Positions 7,145 through 15,800 of a DNA stretch of 50,774 nt are shown piece by piece. The position numbers were made by a program, and so were the translations under genes. Below the pieces are notes generated by a model. The model was not told where the DNA came from. It searched no databases and worked only from the letters and a program-made list of their open reading frames with translations. The stretch spans positions 1 to 50,774 of the forward strand of contig JAMFRU010000096.1 of assembly GCA_026224875.1 (NCBI GenBank), given 5' to 3'. How positions within the stretch are numbered: position 1 is the first letter of the stretch; the number at the start of each line of letters is the position of its first letter. The stretch is from Acidocella sp. (lineage in GTDB: Bacteria; Pseudomonadota; Alphaproteobacteria; Acetobacterales; Acetobacteraceae).

Positions 7145-8449
7145 ATGGACCAAATTATAATGGCCACACCAATGCAGGCGAAGAAACGAAAACCGTTCTA
7201 TCGCGACATTTCGTTTCAGGTGCTGCTGGGCATGGTGCTCGGCGTTGCCGCCGGGATTCTCTGGCCGCAGTTCGGCGTGGCGATGAAACCCCTCGGCGAC
7301 GCCTTCATAAAACTAATCCAAATGGTGATCGGCCCGGTGATCTTTTGCACCGTGGTGACCGGCATCGCCCGCGCCGGTGACATGGGAGCGGTGGGGCGTA
7401 TCGCGCTGAAAGCGATGATCTATTTTGAGGTCGTTACGTCATTCGCGCTTATTATCGGCCTGCTCGTCGGCAATCTCTGGAAGGCGGGCGCGGGGCTGCA
7501 TATCGATCCTAAATTATTGGATCCGAACGCGGTAAAGGCCTATATCGGCACCGGCGCACAGCAGCAGGGGGTAGCTGCCTTTCTATTAAACATCATCCCC
7601 AAAACGGCGGTGTCCGCATTCGAATCCGGCGATATTCTGGCGATTTTATTCTTCTCGGTCCTGTTTGGCGCTGGGCTGGCGGCTGCCGGTGAAGCCGGCA
7701 GACCGGTGGTGGCGGTCGTGGAGGGTGTGTCCAAGGCGTTTTTCTGGATCATCGGCTTCGCCATGCGTTTCGCTCCGCTGGCAGCATTCGGGTCGATTGC
7801 CTTCACCGTCGGAAAATTTGGTGCCGCCACCTTGTTTTCACTCTTCAGCTTCATCCTCGAATTCTACATTACCTGCGGCATTTTCATCCTGCTGGTCCTC
7901 TGGCCCATCAGCCATTTTTCCGGCTTCAGCCTGGCGCGGCTGATGAATTACATCCGCGCCGAACTGCTTCTGGTGCTGGGCACGAACTCATCGGAAACCG
8001 TGTTTCCGCAGCTCACCCGCAAACTCGAACAGCTGGGCTGCGAGGAGCGCGTCGTCGGGCTGGTTCTGCCGACCGCCTATACGTTCAATCACGATGGCAC
8101 ATGCCTGTATTTTTCCGCGGCGACGTTGTTTCTCGCCCAGGCCACGCATACGCCCCTGGGCCTGCTGCATCAGCTCGGACTGCTGGCGGTGCTGCTGATC
8201 ACCAGCAAGGGTGCCGCGGGGGTTTCAGGCGCGGCACTCGTGGTGCTGGCGATGACACTGGCGGCCAGCCACACGGTTCCGGTTGCCGCAATCGTGCTGG
8301 TCATCGGCATTCACCGCGTGCTGTCCTCAGCCTTTGTCTTCACCAACATCACGGGCAACGCCGTGGCCACGCTGGTGGTGGCGCGGTGGGAAAAGGCGTT
8401 GGACCGGACCCGGCTGCGGGAAGAACTCGCAGCGGGATATCACGACTGA
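7145..8449 (+). CDS. dctA: Dicarboxylate/amino acid:cation symporter, DctA-like
   Basis: Inner-membrane secondary transporter of 434 residues in the DAACS family (DctA/GltP), which imports C4-dicarboxylates or related acids with protons or sodium. Visible family marks are the N-terminal FQVLLGMVLG, the KLIQMVIGPVIFCTVVTGIA helix, the serine-rich re-entrant loop region with LGTNSSE, NHDGTCLYF, and the conserved SKGAAGVSGAALVVLA. GGGAAA-type purine tracts precede the ATG. Its place between the Pht5-like gene and an outer-membrane porin suggests uptake of the pathway's carboxylated substrate; transport of a tricarboxylate or pyrone dicarboxylate is inference. Confidence 0.9.
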   Translation: MDQIIMATPMQAKKRKPFYRDISFQVLLGMVLGVAAGILWPQFGVAMKPLGDAFIKLIQMVIGPVIFCTVVTGIARAGDMGAVGRIALKAMIYFEVVTSFALIIGLLVGNLWKAGAGLHIDPKLLDPNAVKAYIGTGAQQQGVAAFLLNIIPKTAVSAFESGDILAILFFSVLFGAGLAAAGEAGRPVVAVVEGVSKAFFWIIGFAMRFAPLAAFGSIAFTVGKFGAATLFSLFSFILEFYITCGIFILLVLWPISHFSGFSLARLMNYIRAELLLVLGTNSSETVFPQLTRKLEQLGCEERVVGLVLPTAYTFNHDGTCLYFSAATLFLAQATHTPLGLLHQLGLLAVLLITSKGAAGVSGAALVVLAMTLAASHTVPVAAIVLVIGIHRVLSSAFVFTNITGNAVATLVVARWEKALDRTRLREELAAGYHD

Positions 8450-8496
8450 ACAAGAGCGGCAGTTCAACCATGCCGCCATAATGAGGAAGGAGAAAC

Positions 8497-9963
8497 ATGA
8501 TGGGAAGGCAGAGACTGGCCTGGGCGGGAGCCCTGGCCTTGATGGGAGTACCTGTTCACGCGCAAACAGCTCAAGCGCAAACAGTCCCCGCGCAGCCGAA
8601 GGTACAGCTGATCGCGCCGGGGCAGCCGCAGTTGCAGCCGCAATTGCAGACGGTGACGCAATCGGAAACCGCCACGGGACGCGCGCAGACGACCGGCCCC
8701 TTATCCGGGGTGGGCAAGACGCTGGCGGATGACGGGATTTACTTCCGCGGCCTGCTGACCAACGAAGCCGCCGGAAACCCCACGGGCGGCGCCAGGCAAG
8801 GCTATACCAATGTTGGCCAGGTCTATGTGGGTGCGGATCTGGACCTGCAGAAACTGATCGGTTGGGATGGGGCCACTTTCCATGTTACGCTCTACCGCGA
8901 TTACGGCAACGGCCTGGCGAATACCACTACCGGCACCTTCTTCAAACAGCAGGACATCTACAAGAATAATTTCACCAAGCTGCATCTCGGCCTGGTGTCT
9001 CTGGAACAGAAATTATTCGACAACCGGCTGGACGTGACCGTAGGCCGGCTCGGCACTACGGCCTTCTACGGCCATCTGGTTCCCAATTGCTATTTCCAGA
9101 TGGGTGTGACGTGCGGCATTCCCGTGGTGCTGAATTCAGAAGCCGGCTTCGGCCTGCTGCCATCGGCGACATGGGGCGCCAATATACAATATTTCGTCGA
9201 ACCGAAAATCTATGTCGAAACCGGTGCGTTCGAGGTAAATCCTGTGATTTCCAAAACCAACGGCCTGGACTGGTCCACCCATGACGCCACCGGCGTGACC
9301 GTGCCGTTTGAGGTTGGTTATGTTAACCCAAGCTTCAAGCAAACCGCGTTTCCCGCGGCGCTGAAGGGCGGCTATTACGCGAGCACCGCGCCACGTGTTA
9401 ATCCGAATTTAAATACCAAAGGCCAGTCTTTCGGGCTTTACGGCGGCAAGCAGGCGAGTGCGAATTCGCTGCGTCAGGGCGGTTATATCATGGGTGACAG
9501 GGTGATCTGGCGCCCGGACCGTAATTCCAATCACAGTATTGACCTATTCGGAGGCTATATCCAGCCTTTCGAACATGACGAGGTGGTTGACCGGCAGATT
9601 TATGGCGGGCTGCTGTTGCGCCAGCCTTTTCCGGGACGCGATCTGGATACGGTGGGATTTTCTGCCACCTATCTGCATCTCAGCGGACCTGAGCTCGCCT
9701 ATCTGCGGGATGCCCGGCACAAGGCTGGCGGGACAGGCGGGAACAGCCCGAATGAATGGGCGTTCGAGTTGAATTACGGCATCGGGCTAACGCCGGCGGT
9801 GCGCCTAACCCCGAATATACAATGGGTGATCAACCCAGATAATTCTCAGGTTCCGAATATCAGCTACGTGCCGAAGAACATGTTCGTCATCGGTGTGAAG
9901 CTGACAATAAACCTCGCCGGCTTGGCGGGGCTACCGCCGCCGGAAACTGCGGCGCCGGAATAG
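8497..9963 (+). CDS. OprB-family carbohydrate-selective-type porin
   Basis: Outer-membrane protein of 488 residues. A signal peptide (cleavage likely after VHAQ near residue 23) is followed by a glutamine- and proline-rich low-complexity linker to about residue 55, then a beta-barrel-type sequence beginning GDDGIYF-like and alternating short aromatic strands, as in the OprB porin family common in Acetobacteraceae. The C-terminal NMFVIGVKLTINL is a typical last strand. AGGAAGGAG sits five bases before the ATG. It probably lets the operon's substrate cross the outer membrane, in series with the DctA-like symporter. Confidence 0.85.
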   Translation: MMGRQRLAWAGALALMGVPVHAQTAQAQTVPAQPKVQLIAPGQPQLQPQLQTVTQSETATGRAQTTGPLSGVGKTLADDGIYFRGLLTNEAAGNPTGGARQGYTNVGQVYVGADLDLQKLIGWDGATFHVTLYRDYGNGLANTTTGTFFKQQDIYKNNFTKLHLGLVSLEQKLFDNRLDVTVGRLGTTAFYGHLVPNCYFQMGVTCGIPVVLNSEAGFGLLPSATWGANIQYFVEPKIYVETGAFEVNPVISKTNGLDWSTHDATGVTVPFEVGYVNPSFKQTAFPAALKGGYYASTAPRVNPNLNTKGQSFGLYGGKQASANSLRQGGYIMGDRVIWRPDRNSNHSIDLFGGYIQPFEHDEVVDRQIYGGLLLRQPFPGRDLDTVGFSATYLHLSGPELAYLRDARHKAGGTGGNSPNEWAFELNYGIGLTPAVRLTPNIQWVINPDNSQVPNISYVPKNMFVIGVKLTINLAGLAGLPPPETAAPE

Positions 9964-10041
9964 GATGACGAATATGGCCGCGGGCCTAGCATTTAAAGAA
10001 ACCAACGCGGCAACGCGCTTGCGAGCAGGAGACGATGGATC

Positions 10042-10731
10042 ATGGCAATAGTGGTAACGGAAATCGACCGCGCCGATGCGGCGGTTGCGGCGGCGCTCGG
10101 GGCCGCCGGTGTGGCGACGGTGCATGAAGCGCAGGGCCGCACAGGGCTGATGGCCTCGTACATGCGCCCGATCTACCGCCCGGTATGCATTGGTGGTACC
10201 GCGGTGACATGCGAGGTGGCACCTGGTGACAACTGGATGATCCATGTCGCGGTGGAGCAGTGCCGCCCCGGCGACATACTCGTGGTGACCCCGACCAGCC
10301 CGTGCGAGGACGGGTATTTCGGCGATCTGCTGGCCACATCGCTCAAGGCACGCGGCGTTAAAGGCCTCATCATCAATGCCGGCGTACGCGACATCGCGAC
10401 ATTGACGGAGATTGGTTTCCCCGTCTGGTCGAAGGCTGTTTCCGCGCAGGGTACGGTGAAGGAGACCATCGCCAATGTGAATGTGCCCGTGGTGTGCGCC
10501 GGCGCATTGGTAACGCCGGGAGATGTGGTGGTGGCCGATGATGACGGCGTGGTGGTGGTGCCGGCCGCCAAGGCCGCCGCCGTGCTGGAGAAGGCCAAAG
10601 CGCGCGAAGCGAACGAGGCCGCCAAACGGGAAGCTTTAGCCGGCGGCGTGCTGGGGCTCGACCTGTACAAAATGCGCGAGAGGCTTGCGGCCAAAGGGTT
10701 GAAATACGTCGAACGTCTCGGCGATGCCTGA
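10042..10731 (+). CDS. ligK: 4-carboxy-4-hydroxy-2-oxoadipate aldolase / oxaloacetate decarboxylase (RraA-like)
   Basis: A 229-residue member of the RraA-like family whose catabolic members (LigK/GalC/ProA) split 4-carboxy-4-hydroxy-2-oxoadipate into pyruvate and oxaloacetate and can decarboxylate oxaloacetate. The active-site signature is present: [17 protein letters not shown] from residue 94, and GVRD with Arg116 and Asp117. The C-terminal extension with KYVERL is typical of the aldolase subgroup rather than RNase E inhibitor RraA. AGGAGA precedes the ATG at 10042. The next gene encodes the enzyme for the preceding step, which supports the call strongly. Confidence 0.88.
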   Translation: MAIVVTEIDRADAAVAAALGAAGVATVHEAQGRTGLMASYMRPIYRPVCIGGTAVTCEVAPGDNWMIHVAVEQCRPGDILVVTPTSPCEDGYFGDLLATSLKARGVKGLIINAGVRDIATLTEIGFPVWSKAVSAQGTVKETIANVNVPVVCAGALVTPGDVVVADDDGVVVVPAAKAAAVLEKAKAREANEAAKREALAGGVLGLDLYKMRERLAAKGLKYVERLGDA

Positions 10732-10806
10732 GACAAATGGCAACAGACCCAGGTTTCCCGGCACGATACGCATTGGGGCCAGACGTGACATGGAAGGAAC
10801 GGATCA

Positions 10807-11829
10807 TTGATTATCGATTGCCACGGTCATTATACGACGGCGCCCGCCGCGCATCAGGATTTTCGCAAGCGCCAGCTGGCCTGGGCCAAGGATGGCGGCG
10901 GCACCCCGCCGGTACCGGGCGCCATCGGCGATGACGAGATACGCGAGAGCATCGAGGCGAATCAGCTGAAACTGCAACGTGAGCGCGGCGCGGATATGAC
11001 GATTTTTTCGCCCCGTGCCTCGGCCATGGCGCCGCATGAGGGCAATGAGCGTGTCTCGCAGGATTGGGCGCGCGCGAATAACGATCTGATCGCGCGGGTT
11101 GTCGGCCTGTACCCTGAGAATTTTGCCGGTGTGTGCCAGTTACCGCAATTTCCCAATGCGCCCATTGCGAATGCCGTGGCTGAACTGCGGCGTTGCGTGA
11201 GCGAACTTGGATTCATCGGCTGCAATCTGAATCCCGATCCGTCGGGCGGGTCATTCAGCGCGCCACCGCTGACGGACAGAAGCTGGTATCCGTTCTATGA
11301 GGCGATGGTGGAGCTGGACGTGCCGGCGATGATCCATGTCTCCAGCTCCTGCAACGCCTGTCTGCATGCCACCGGCGCTTATTACATCGCGGCCGATACC
11401 ATGGCGTTCATGCAATTCATCGAAGGCGATCTGTTCCGGGATTTCCCCACCTTGCGTTTCATCATTCCACATGGCGGCGGCGCCGTGCCGTATCATTGGG
11501 GGCGCTACCGAGGCCTGGCCGACATGCTGAAACGCCCTGCCCTGCGTGAGCATGTGATGCGGAATGTCTTTTTCGATACCTGCGTCTATCACCAACCGGG
11601 GATTGATTTGTTGGCACGTGTGATCGATGTGCAGAATATCCTGTTCGGCTCGGAGATGGTGGGGGCGGTACGCGGAATCGATCCCGAAACTGGGCATTAT
11701 TTTGACGACACCAAACGTTTTGTAGATGCCCTGGCATTGAGTGACGAGGATAAGCAGAAGATTTTCGAACTAAATGCTAGGCGCGTGTTTCCCAGGTTGG
11801 ATGCGATCCTTAAGGACCAGCGGCGCTGA
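10807..11829 (+). CDS. ligJ: 4-oxalomesaconate hydratase
   Basis: Amidohydrolase-superfamily protein of 340 residues matching LigJ, which hydrates 4-oxalomesaconate to 4-carboxy-4-hydroxy-2-oxoadipate, the substrate of the upstream aldolase. The N-terminus has DCHGHYTTAP (metal ligands H6 and H8), the middle has IPHGGGAVPYHWGR, and GSEMVGAVRGIDP follows near residue 280, all typical of LigJ. The start is a TTG at 10807 supported by GGAAGGAA nine bases upstream; the frame has no better start because the metal-binding motif begins at residue 4. It ends the operon, and no terminator is evident after it. Confidence 0.88.
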   Translation: MIIDCHGHYTTAPAAHQDFRKRQLAWAKDGGGTPPVPGAIGDDEIRESIEANQLKLQRERGADMTIFSPRASAMAPHEGNERVSQDWARANNDLIARVVGLYPENFAGVCQLPQFPNAPIANAVAELRRCVSELGFIGCNLNPDPSGGSFSAPPLTDRSWYPFYEAMVELDVPAMIHVSSSCNACLHATGAYYIAADTMAFMQFIEGDLFRDFPTLRFIIPHGGGAVPYHWGRYRGLADMLKRPALREHVMRNVFFDTCVYHQPGIDLLARVIDVQNILFGSEMVGAVRGIDPETGHYFDDTKRFVDALALSDEDKQKIFELNARRVFPRLDAILKDQRR

Positions 11830-12111
11830 GCCTTTGTCCGGACCATCAGGCCCGGTATCATCAGCTCGTTCATGACTGCTGTGCGAAGACACCCGTGCAA
11901 TGTTCACCAATAGTATTCGTGCTATAAACGCCGCTACTCCTGTTTCTGGCCCACCGTTGAAAACCCGACATTTGGCTTTCGGCCCCAAACTTCCTAAGTT
12001 GATTCCATCCCATCTTTCGGCTCCCCGGCCGATGGAGGCCGGCTTAGCGGAGTGCAAAATGGGGCATTCAAATATGATCCGGGCGTCAAAGTTCGGCTGC
12101 CATGGCATTCG
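11830..12111. other. Degenerate region after ligJ
   Basis: About 280 bases with no recognisable gene. Short open stretches on both strands look random. The plus-strand frame at 12052-12111 runs into the recombinase fragment that follows and may be its decayed upstream part. Confidence 0.4.
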
Positions 12112-12210
12112 GGCCGAATAGTGGGCGCCAAGCGCACGTTGAAACTTCAACAAGTTTGGGCAATCAGATTCTGGCTCAATAGCGAACGCAGATTGCGCGA
12201 CCGGGCATTG
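12112..12210 (+). pseudogene. Tyrosine recombinase (integrase-like) fragment
   Basis: Thirty-three residues, starting GRIVGAKRTLKLQQVWAI and ending with RRLRDRAL, match the start of the catalytic domain of a common proteobacterial phage-type integrase in which a VGAKRPLKxxxVWAIR segment precedes an RDLALFNLAIDSKLRGCDLV segment. The match stops just before the catalytic Arg region, and the following codons do not continue it well. It points right and meets the other integrase fragment head to head. Confidence 0.6.
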
Positions 12211-12214
12211 TCGC

Positions 12215-12370
12215 AATTGCAAGTTTGCGCGCGGAGTCAGCCGTGAGCTTTCCGTGCCGACCGATGGTAAGCCTCCGCCGGATGCCCGCCTTACTCCGGT
12301 AATCCACAAAATAGGTCAATTTACCGGAGGGCAACACGTAGACGCCAAACCCTGGCAAGCCGCTGCACCA
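12215..12370 (-). pseudogene. P4-type integrase N-terminal fragment (DUF4102 arm-binding domain)
   Basis: On the minus strand LPGFGVYVLPSGKLTYFVDY, then RRRLTIGRHGKLTADSARKLA, matches the N-terminal DUF4102 domain of tyrosine integrases that use tRNA genes. The beginning of the gene and the whole catalytic domain are missing, and the frame stops shortly after. It lies 30 bases inside the right tRNA-Arg repeat, the normal place for an island integrase, which supports the island reading. Confidence 0.75.
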
Positions 12371-12399
12371 TAAGGAATACTGCTTCTCTTGAGGGATAT

Positions 12400-12447
12400 C
12401 CTCCGAAGGTTAAGGTCACGCGTTCGAATCGCGTCGGGGTCGCTAGT
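12400..12447 (+). repeat. Right attachment-site-like repeat (tRNA-Arg 3' half copy)
   Basis: Direct repeat of 3617-3664 with 43 of 48 bases identical, including the whole T-arm. It has no acceptor or D-arm partner upstream, so it is not a functional tRNA. It is the expected distal attachment site of an element inserted in tRNA-Arg(CCG). Confidence 0.65.
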
Positions 12448-12806
12448 TTTCCATGCAAAATCAATGAGTTATAATAACGTGCCGGCGGTGTCCAAAGTGG
12501 CGATCTCTTCGCGGAAGCATCACGGAAGCACTCGGTGCAACCTTTCTCATGGTCCGGCTTCCGGCAGAATGTCATAGACGCCGCTTTCGAAGCGTCTGCT
12601 CTTCGTTTCGAAAGAAACGAGTATTGCGTGGCTCCAACCAAAAATATTCAATTAAATCAACTGATTGGTAGTGTCTCTCTATTCGGATAGCATTTCTTCC
12701 CTCCAAAACCACCGGAATCATGCAGGAGAAAAGTCTGGCATGTTCCTGTGTTAGTAATTCACCGATATATTTAATATGTCGGAGGCAGGTGAGGGGGACG
12801 CGCATT
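12448..12806. other. AT-richer upstream region of the helicase gene, with a hairpin
   Basis: About 360 bases without a convincing gene. A hairpin CGTTTC-GAAA-GAAACG at 12604-12619 (six to eight pairs with a GNRA-type loop) is followed by AT-rich DNA (12640-12680 and 12758-12778) that could hold the promoter of the helicase gene. Nothing else was recognised. Confidence 0.4.
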
Positions 12807-15800
12807 ATGACAGAGGGAGCGAAGCGCCCTTACTTCCAAAATTCGATCATGCAACTCGAAGCCGTGTTCGATAGTGCGCAGGCTAATGCCAGCATGCTCG
12901 GATCTCTGGATTATGAATTGAGTTTCAGAGCAACAGAACGTGCGGTAAAACTCCGCGCGAATGTTGCTGATGCTCTGGCGGCGATATCTGCCAGGCAGGT
13001 GGCGGTCGGTGGGGCCTCTGCTTTGGCTGGACCCACGGCATCAGTCATTGCGTTTCCCGTAACTCCCAGCTCGGGGGCGCCGGCATCTCAGACAAAAATA
13101 TCTGCCACAATCGATTTGCCACCGGCGATTGATCTAGGCGATCTTCCGACAGTACCGCCTCCTCAAAAGAAGAACGAACCTCAAGCCATTCTTGCAACAT
13201 GGACAGCGCTTGAGGCGCTCTCCCCTCAAACCTATCGGCGGCCCGAGGATCTTGCGGCAGGTGATCGCCAATGTGTAGCAGACCTTGCGACAGGACGGGT
13301 CCCTTGGGGAACCGGCGAGCGCTCCAGGCCGAAGAGGCAGCTTTATTATCAGGTGATCCTCGGCGCGATCCAGATGGACAGGGCAACGGCGGCGTTAGTG
13401 AAAGCTTTCGGCGAGGATGAGGAACGCAGTCCTCGTATTCGTGAGAAAGCGGCCATAGCGGCGATCCTCGTTGATAAGAATGGTGTTCTTATCGAGGAAA
13501 ACGGAGTTGCGGTTTCGAGCTTTGCCTGGGCACTGCCACGAGCTCTAGAACTGAAGCTCGGCGCATTGGGGGCTTGGCCGAAGATTGAGCCGAAAATTAT
13601 TGAGAAGCTCAGCACTATCCTGCGCCGTGTCGATGAAGATGGAGCACCGCTTCCACTCAACCTGCCGGCGATAGAAAGCGCTTATCGTTGGCTCGTGGTG
13701 CAATTTGGATTGCCGGACCACCTCATCGAGCCACCTACGTTCGCGTTGCGTGTCTACCATTATTTTAAAGCTAAAAACCCGCCAGAGGCGACGTTGCTCA
13801 ACTCCTTCTTTTTGGGTGATTTAAATCGTGGTGCCTCGCTCGTTGGCCAAAATAAGGCTCCCGTGGGCCTTCGGCGTTATCTAGATATGGCGAAGCCGAA
13901 ACAGATTTTTGATTTATTCACCGATCGGGTAACCCTGGAGAAGGCCGTCGCGCCTACGATGATGCCCGCTGCGCGATGGCCGAGCCCAGGCGGTCACCCG
14001 CTGGTGCTGCTCCAACAAGCGGCTGTAAATCTGGCAAGATTCGAACTCGCGAGCGGCGAAGGCATCATCGCGGTGAATGGCCCTCCAGGAACAGGCAAGA
14101 CGACTCTGCTGCGAGACATCGTCGCGGCCTGTGTGCTCGATCGTGCGCTGGCGATGGCGGTGTTCGACGATCCGGGAAAAGCTTTCACAGCTTCCGATGA
14201 AAAGATGCCGGCAGGCGAGAAGGCATTCTTCCACCTTTATGCACTGGCACCAAGTTTGAAGGGCCATGAAATTCTCGTCGCCTCCAGCAACAATAAGGCC
14301 GTGGAGAACGTCAGCAGGGAGCTGCCAGCCATAAAGGCCGTGGGAAGGCCGGTGGAGGAGTTGAGTTACTTCAAATCGGTCAGTGATTTGGTTCACAATC
14401 CGCGCGGTAGCAGCACTGACGACGAAGAAGGCGGCAGCGCACCTGACCCGCTCGAGACTTGGGGGCTGATAGCAGCTGTTCTCGGCAACGCAAAGAATAG
14501 AGCTGCCTTCCAGAGGTCCTTCTGGTGGGATGATGATCTCGGTTTCAGACTGTACCTGAAGGCTGCCAAGGGCGATTCCGTGGTGCGCGAGATCAAGGAC
14601 CCAATCACCGGAAAGATCGTGGAGCGCCGTACACCTTTGGTTGTCCTTTCGGAGAAACCGCCATCCCCTTCGGCGGCCAGCGAAAACTGGCAGCGAGCCC
14701 GGGAAAAGCTGTTCTCGCTCAAGCGTGAGATTGATGCGGAGCTTAAGGCGTTGGAGGGCGTTCGCCAGCTCTGCTTGCGTCTTTCTGAAAGCCGCCGCGA
14801 ATTGACTGAATCTGAGGTCACGCTTGGATCATTGGTAAAGCAACGATCATCGGCGGAAGCGGATATATCGCATTGCCAAGAACAAGCCTTCGATGCCAGG
14901 CGAGTCAACGAGCGGTGCGTGGGAGACTTGCAGAAGCACCACCGCATTCGGCCGGGTTTTATCGCGCGTCTCTTTCGAACGGAGCGCTGGAAACTATGGT
15001 CTCAATTATACGGACCGCTGCTTGAAGCAGCGTCACAGGCTGCAAAAGCACTGCAAAATGCTGAGTTCACCCTCTCGAGTGCGACTAAAGTTCTTGAGAT
15101 GCTGGCGTCCGAAATTCGGAAAGCAGAAACGCGCTTGGCGAGCATGCGGCAAGAAGTTGCTGAGCTTGTTAGGAATGTCGATGCGCATCGCAAAACGCTT
15201 GGTGGCAGGCTGGTCGACGAGCAGTTCTTCGCCAAGGGGCACGAGGAGTCGAATCTCGCTTCGCCCTGGATACCGGATAGTCTGCACCGCAAACGAGAGA
15301 AGCTCTTCATCGCGGCCTTGGCCGTGCATCGTGCGTTCATCGACGCATCGGCACAAAAGGTCTTGCACAATCTTAGTGTACTGATGGATATTTTTTCGGG
15401 CGCCCCTGCGCAGAATGAAGATAAACGGAAGCTGCTTGGTGATCTCTGGTCGACTCTGTTCCTCGTCGTTCCTGTCCTTTCGACCACTTTTGCATCGGTC
15501 GAACGCATGCTGGGCGATCTGCCTATTGGCAGTATCGGTTGGCTTCTGGTCGACGAAGCCGGTCAGGCACTACCGCAGGCAGCAGTCGGCGCCGTTATGC
15601 GGGCGAGGCGATCCATCATGGTAGGGGATCCCTTGCAGATTCCACCGGTGGTGTCGCTGCCTGAACGTCTGAACTCAGAGATTTGCCGATTCTTTAAGAT
15701 TGATAAGCCGGTTTGGGCGGCTCCAAAAGCGTCCGTCCAGACACTGGCGGATCAAACCTCCCGTTTTCAGGCCGCCTTTCGTTCGGATCTGGGGTCGCGA

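Larger units (their letters stand above)
3617..12447. mobile_element. Candidate genomic island at tRNA-Arg carrying a dicarboxylate/aromatic lower pathway
   Basis: About 8.8 kb bounded by direct repeats of the tRNA-Arg 3' half. The right end holds two tyrosine-recombinase fragments in opposite orientation (12112-12210 plus, 12215-12370 minus); the left end holds a frameshifted SDR remnant. The cargo is the LysR-controlled operon of hydrolase, Pht5-like, DctA, OprB, LigK-like and LigJ-like genes. The integrases are broken, so the element can no longer move by itself. Alternatively, the right repeat may be left from a different, tandem insertion that also brought the helicase gene; the boundaries are inferred from the repeats only. 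Confidence 0.5.

Noticed and set aside
11770-12309. Open frame of about 179 codons on the minus strand
   Set aside because: It overlaps the end of ligJ and both integrase fragments in another frame and has no recognisable motif.
12400-12447. A second tRNA-Arg gene
   Set aside because: Only the 3' half is present; there is no matching acceptor 5' strand or D-arm upstream.
12321-12641. Open frame of about 106 codons across the tRNA-Arg repeat on the minus strand
   Set aside because: Its only family-like stretch is the reverse translation of the tRNA T-arm, a known false-gene pattern.
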